A stretch of 64,000 nt of DNA. It comes from Fasciola hepatica (lineage: Eukaryota > Platyhelminthes > Trematoda > Plagiorchiida > Fasciolidae). The notes below the pieces were generated by a model, which was not told the DNA's origin, did not search any database, and saw nothing but the letters and a program-made list of their open reading frames with translations. Position 1 is the first letter of the stretch; each line of letters begins with the position of its first letter. The stretch spans positions 9,864,001-9,928,000 of the forward strand of contig CANUEZ040000116.1 of the NCBI GenBank assembly GCA_948099385.1, written 5' to 3'. Positions 61,441 through 64,000 of this stretch are shown piece by piece. The position numbers and the translations under genes were made by a program.

Positions 61441-62377
61441 CTAAACAGAACTGCACCACTGGCAACTTACTGCGATATGATCGATCTCGTTCAGAATAAC
61501 TGTAGTGTTAGAGCGCCACATGGCCGTGCTACTCGAGTTGTGTCGGAAATTTGTACTAGACAGACATAACCGATTGTCTTCACAAAACTGCAGAAGCCTA
61601 TCTCCGTTATCTGTTCGCTGAGCGGGTAAAGCCAGACAACCTCCTGAACAAGTTTTTGATGCACCAAGTTTGCCAGCTAGTGCATTAAAACCACCTGCTA
61701 GCACTACAACGTGGGAACCTTTGCTCTTGCCAACGTCAGTGGAGAGTTCACCATAGAACTCATTTCATCTGCATGTCGGAAATGCTGTTTGTTGGGGCGT
61801 AAACCGAGAGAACAAACAAATTGCGCTTGACATAGCTATCCTTTCGAACGCCAACTGACCCCAGGAGTCTCACAGCACATAAACGACTGTTACCGGGATC
61901 CAGTCCAAAAAGGGTATCCTCAGCCTTGTCACTTAAGACTATTCCTACACCACGTTGACCCGCAGCTCTAACTGATTCGTCCCCTGGGGTGGACAGTAAC
62001 TACGTCAATGAGATACCAAGAATATTTAGTTGAATTACACTGCTCGAATCCTGGATACGGGTTTTACTTACGCAGCAAAACGCCAGAGAATCTATTGTGA
62101 GCCCTAGGTACGCCTTCTGACCGGCTTGCGTGAAAGCATGCATATTAAGAGAGCCAAGATTCAGAGGACGATGAGGTGTGAAATGTGAAGAACAAGAGAG
62201 AGGATTCTTCGAGACACTACCTGACAACGAATTGGTTGGATAGAGGAGACAGCGAGACGTGGTTGGGGAGAGAAGACAAAGGTTGAATAAAAGAGAAGAA
62301 AATCTGAGCACTAGCCTAATTACCAGTACCCGCCCGACTACCGATGTAGTATGGAATTTTTTGTTCGTGCAGTTCAT
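61441..62377 (-). pseudogene. LINE endonuclease (apurinic type), frameshifted
   Basis: The N-terminal piece has LNLGSLNMHAFTQAGQKA and CCVSKTRIQDSSS; the usual S-E-T-R is S-K-T-R, so the metal-binding glutamate is lost. The middle reads RGVGIVLSDKAE, SRLCAVRL and RNLFVLSVYAPT. The C-terminal piece has A-G-G-F-N-A-L for the usual A-G-D-F-N-A, losing the catalytic Asp, then the AQRTDNGDRLLQFC block and N-E-I-D-H-I-A for the I-D-(H/Y)-I-x motif. Two catalytic substitutions and a frameshift near 61760 make it inactive. Confidence 0.85.
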
Positions 62378-62400
62378 GGGAGATATTGGACAGGTATTGC

Positions 62401-62860
62401 TAGGATGTCCAGCCGCAAAGCAGAGAAACGAATGGGGTTCTAAACCAGGGCCTTTATTTCAAACAACAGCCTGCCAGCAAGGCGGCGAGGTGGCTGAATG
62501 GAAGCCCATTTACTCGGATAAATTATTCTTCCACTGATTTCCCGACTGGGTCTCTAGCTGTAATCGACCACCAACATGGAGGACCAGGAGAGTGGACTAC
62601 GTTCCTCCTCCACTCATTGATCTGTTCGGCATGGTTGCATCTCCGGCCTAAGGAAGATGTCCTGTATAGCTCTTTGGGTTATGGAGGCACTCAAACCGTC
62701 ACAGCAAATCAAATTGCAGTCTCATCGTTTATTGACATAATTCGATGCAAAACAATACTGTACCGATGGAACTGGAAGACTCTTCGTTCTGGATATATCT
62801 GGATTAGGGAGCCACATCTATTTCGAATAACAAGACTTTCTATTTGTGAAATGACCAGCT
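62401..62860. other. GC-richer block next to the LINE 5' end
   Basis: More GC-rich than flanking DNA (for example GCAAGGCGGCGAGG near 62478). A GGTGGCTGAATGG stretch is A-box-like, without a B box. It may be the LINE 5' UTR or a separate repeat; I cannot decide. Confidence 0.3.
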
Positions 62861-64000
62861 AACACACCGAAACTTGGAAAGGGTTTTACACATCATTATC
62901 TGAATTAAGCACATGGTTATAATCCATTACTAACCCTACGTTGCTCGGATCTCATAAACTTAGACTAATAATTTGTTTTGTGAAATTATTCACTCGACTT
63001 TTTCGGCCCTGAGTACAAATTTCATTCCGAATAAAAGCTGGTATATTGTTTCAAGTAACTCCGTCTTTTAACTCGAAATGTTATGCGTGATGAGATTTTA
63101 TCAAAGTGTTTACTAGGTTATTAGGGAGAATGAGTTTTAGAAACGACTTCCGTCTACTTGTAAACTGCGGAATAAATTTTTGCAGTGACCTTGATTGTTG
63201 TCATGTGTTCCTTCGGCACTCAGATCCACGTCTATTTATTACTGATTGCTTTATTGATTCACGTGATATTTCGTGTTTCATTTATTGCAATACGTGGTTC
63301 CGAATTTATATTACATCGACTATCATTCCTTTTTCTCGGTAAATTAGATTTGACACCCTCTGAGAAACACGAATAGTGGTCTAATTTCCGAGGTGATCCA
63401 GGGTTACCTTTGTAATCCCTAGTAACTTTATGAGACTGTCTTTAATTTGAACAAGATCGCTTATCGAGTCTAGGGAATTAAAAAACAAGACTTAAGTAAA
63501 TGAGATTGAAACAGATTCGTAAAACTGATTTGTCAACTTATAACTACTTATTTCGTGGAGGATATTCCCGGGCAGTTGTACCGTAGCTGGATGTGACCGT
63601 GTTCAGCAGTACAGTAATTTACAGATAACGCTTAGGCCTGTCGATTTTCGGCAGTTGATATCATCGTGAGAAGATTCATTATTCGATTTCGCAGAGAAGG
63701 CCTTGTGTGGGGAATACAATATGTGGATTATTGGAATCTCCGTTAATTCAGTTTGGTTTTCTTGAGGTCTTGTGGACAACAGACGAATGTTTTCCACATT
63801 TTGACCCATGCTTATCATCACAAAAGAGTTAGAATGTGCCAATTTATGGGCTCCGTGTACATATACTGGGCAAGGGACTTTTTTTGAATACTGCATCTCA
63901 TCAGGCCCCAAATGTTGAGCCATTTATTTCGTGTACCCCGGACAGACATCCTAGCCGCACAAAGTAGGATGACTGCAGTAGTTGTTTGACGAAAGAAAAG
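62861..64000. other. Unassigned AT-rich end of window
   Basis: Short frames only (63106-63342 plus, 63185-63376 plus, 63603-63923 minus with 106 aa), no recognised domain or repeat. Confidence 0.4.

Larger units (their letters stand above)
58931..62400 (-). mobile_element. RTE-like LINE, near full length but decayed
   Basis: Single-ORF-type element on the minus strand: endonuclease (about 62300-61440), linker, reverse transcriptase (about 61090-59930), C-terminal domain (to about 59160), a ~130 base 3' UTR and a (GAT)n tail. It is split by at least six frameshifts or stops. The two-domain order with a microsatellite tail fits RTE and related LINEs common in trematodes. Its 5' limit is uncertain. 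Confidence 0.8.

Overview
The window looks like intergenic or intronic DNA from a flatworm, most likely a digenean trematode (schistosome-type). It is AT-rich, carries six (TA)n microsatellites, has no long intact open reading frames, no ribosomal or canonical tRNA gene and no operon-like gene order. It is dominated by transposable elements of kinds known from trematodes: tRNA-derived SINEs carrying a hammerhead ribozyme, Penelope-like elements with a GIY-YIG C-terminus, a CR1/jockey-type LINE, an RTE-like LINE with a (GAT)n tail, and a Ty3/gypsy pol remnant. The organism is inferred from these families, and no sequence search was possible.

Layout. 1-21.2 kb: two copies of a ~3 kb unit lie in inverted orientation (about 1300-4327 and 17705-21150), flanking ~13.4 kb of other DNA. 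The right copy carries a ~460 bp tRNA-like insertion. Between them lie a 5'-truncated SINE with a 14 bp target-site duplication, a fold-back MITE-like element near 11.3-11.8 kb, a Penelope GIY-YIG fragment near 13.8 kb, and an older full-length ribozyme SINE near 14.8-15.0 kb. 21-36 kb: mostly unassigned DNA with a possible LINE endonuclease remnant, a LINE-truncated SINE and a second Penelope 3' fragment. 36.5-38.2 kb: a broken Ty3/gypsy integrase and pol tail, itself interrupted by a short repeat that also occurs near 33.0 and 51.3 kb. 39.6-40.2 kb: a third Penelope fragment. 43.34-43.87 kb: a near-perfect palindrome made of two head-to-head full-length SINEs, each with tRNA-type A and B boxes and a hammerhead ribozyme core. 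51.8-55.1 kb and 58.9-62.4 kb: two long but decayed LINEs, both on the minus strand.

Host genes. I could not assign any host protein-coding gene with confidence. Trematode genes have short exons and long introns, so some short reading frames may be exons. The ones that look least like chance are those conserved between the two arms of the inverted duplication.

Most interesting content. The SINE palindrome pairs a pol III promoter of tRNA origin (anticodon-loop-like element with CAC) with a hammerhead fold: perfect or one-wobble 6 bp stem I, a CTGATGA and GAAA core, and a self-complementary stem III of only six bases. This resembles the Sm-alpha hammerhead retroposons of schistosomes. Further truncated or decayed copies occur in the same window.
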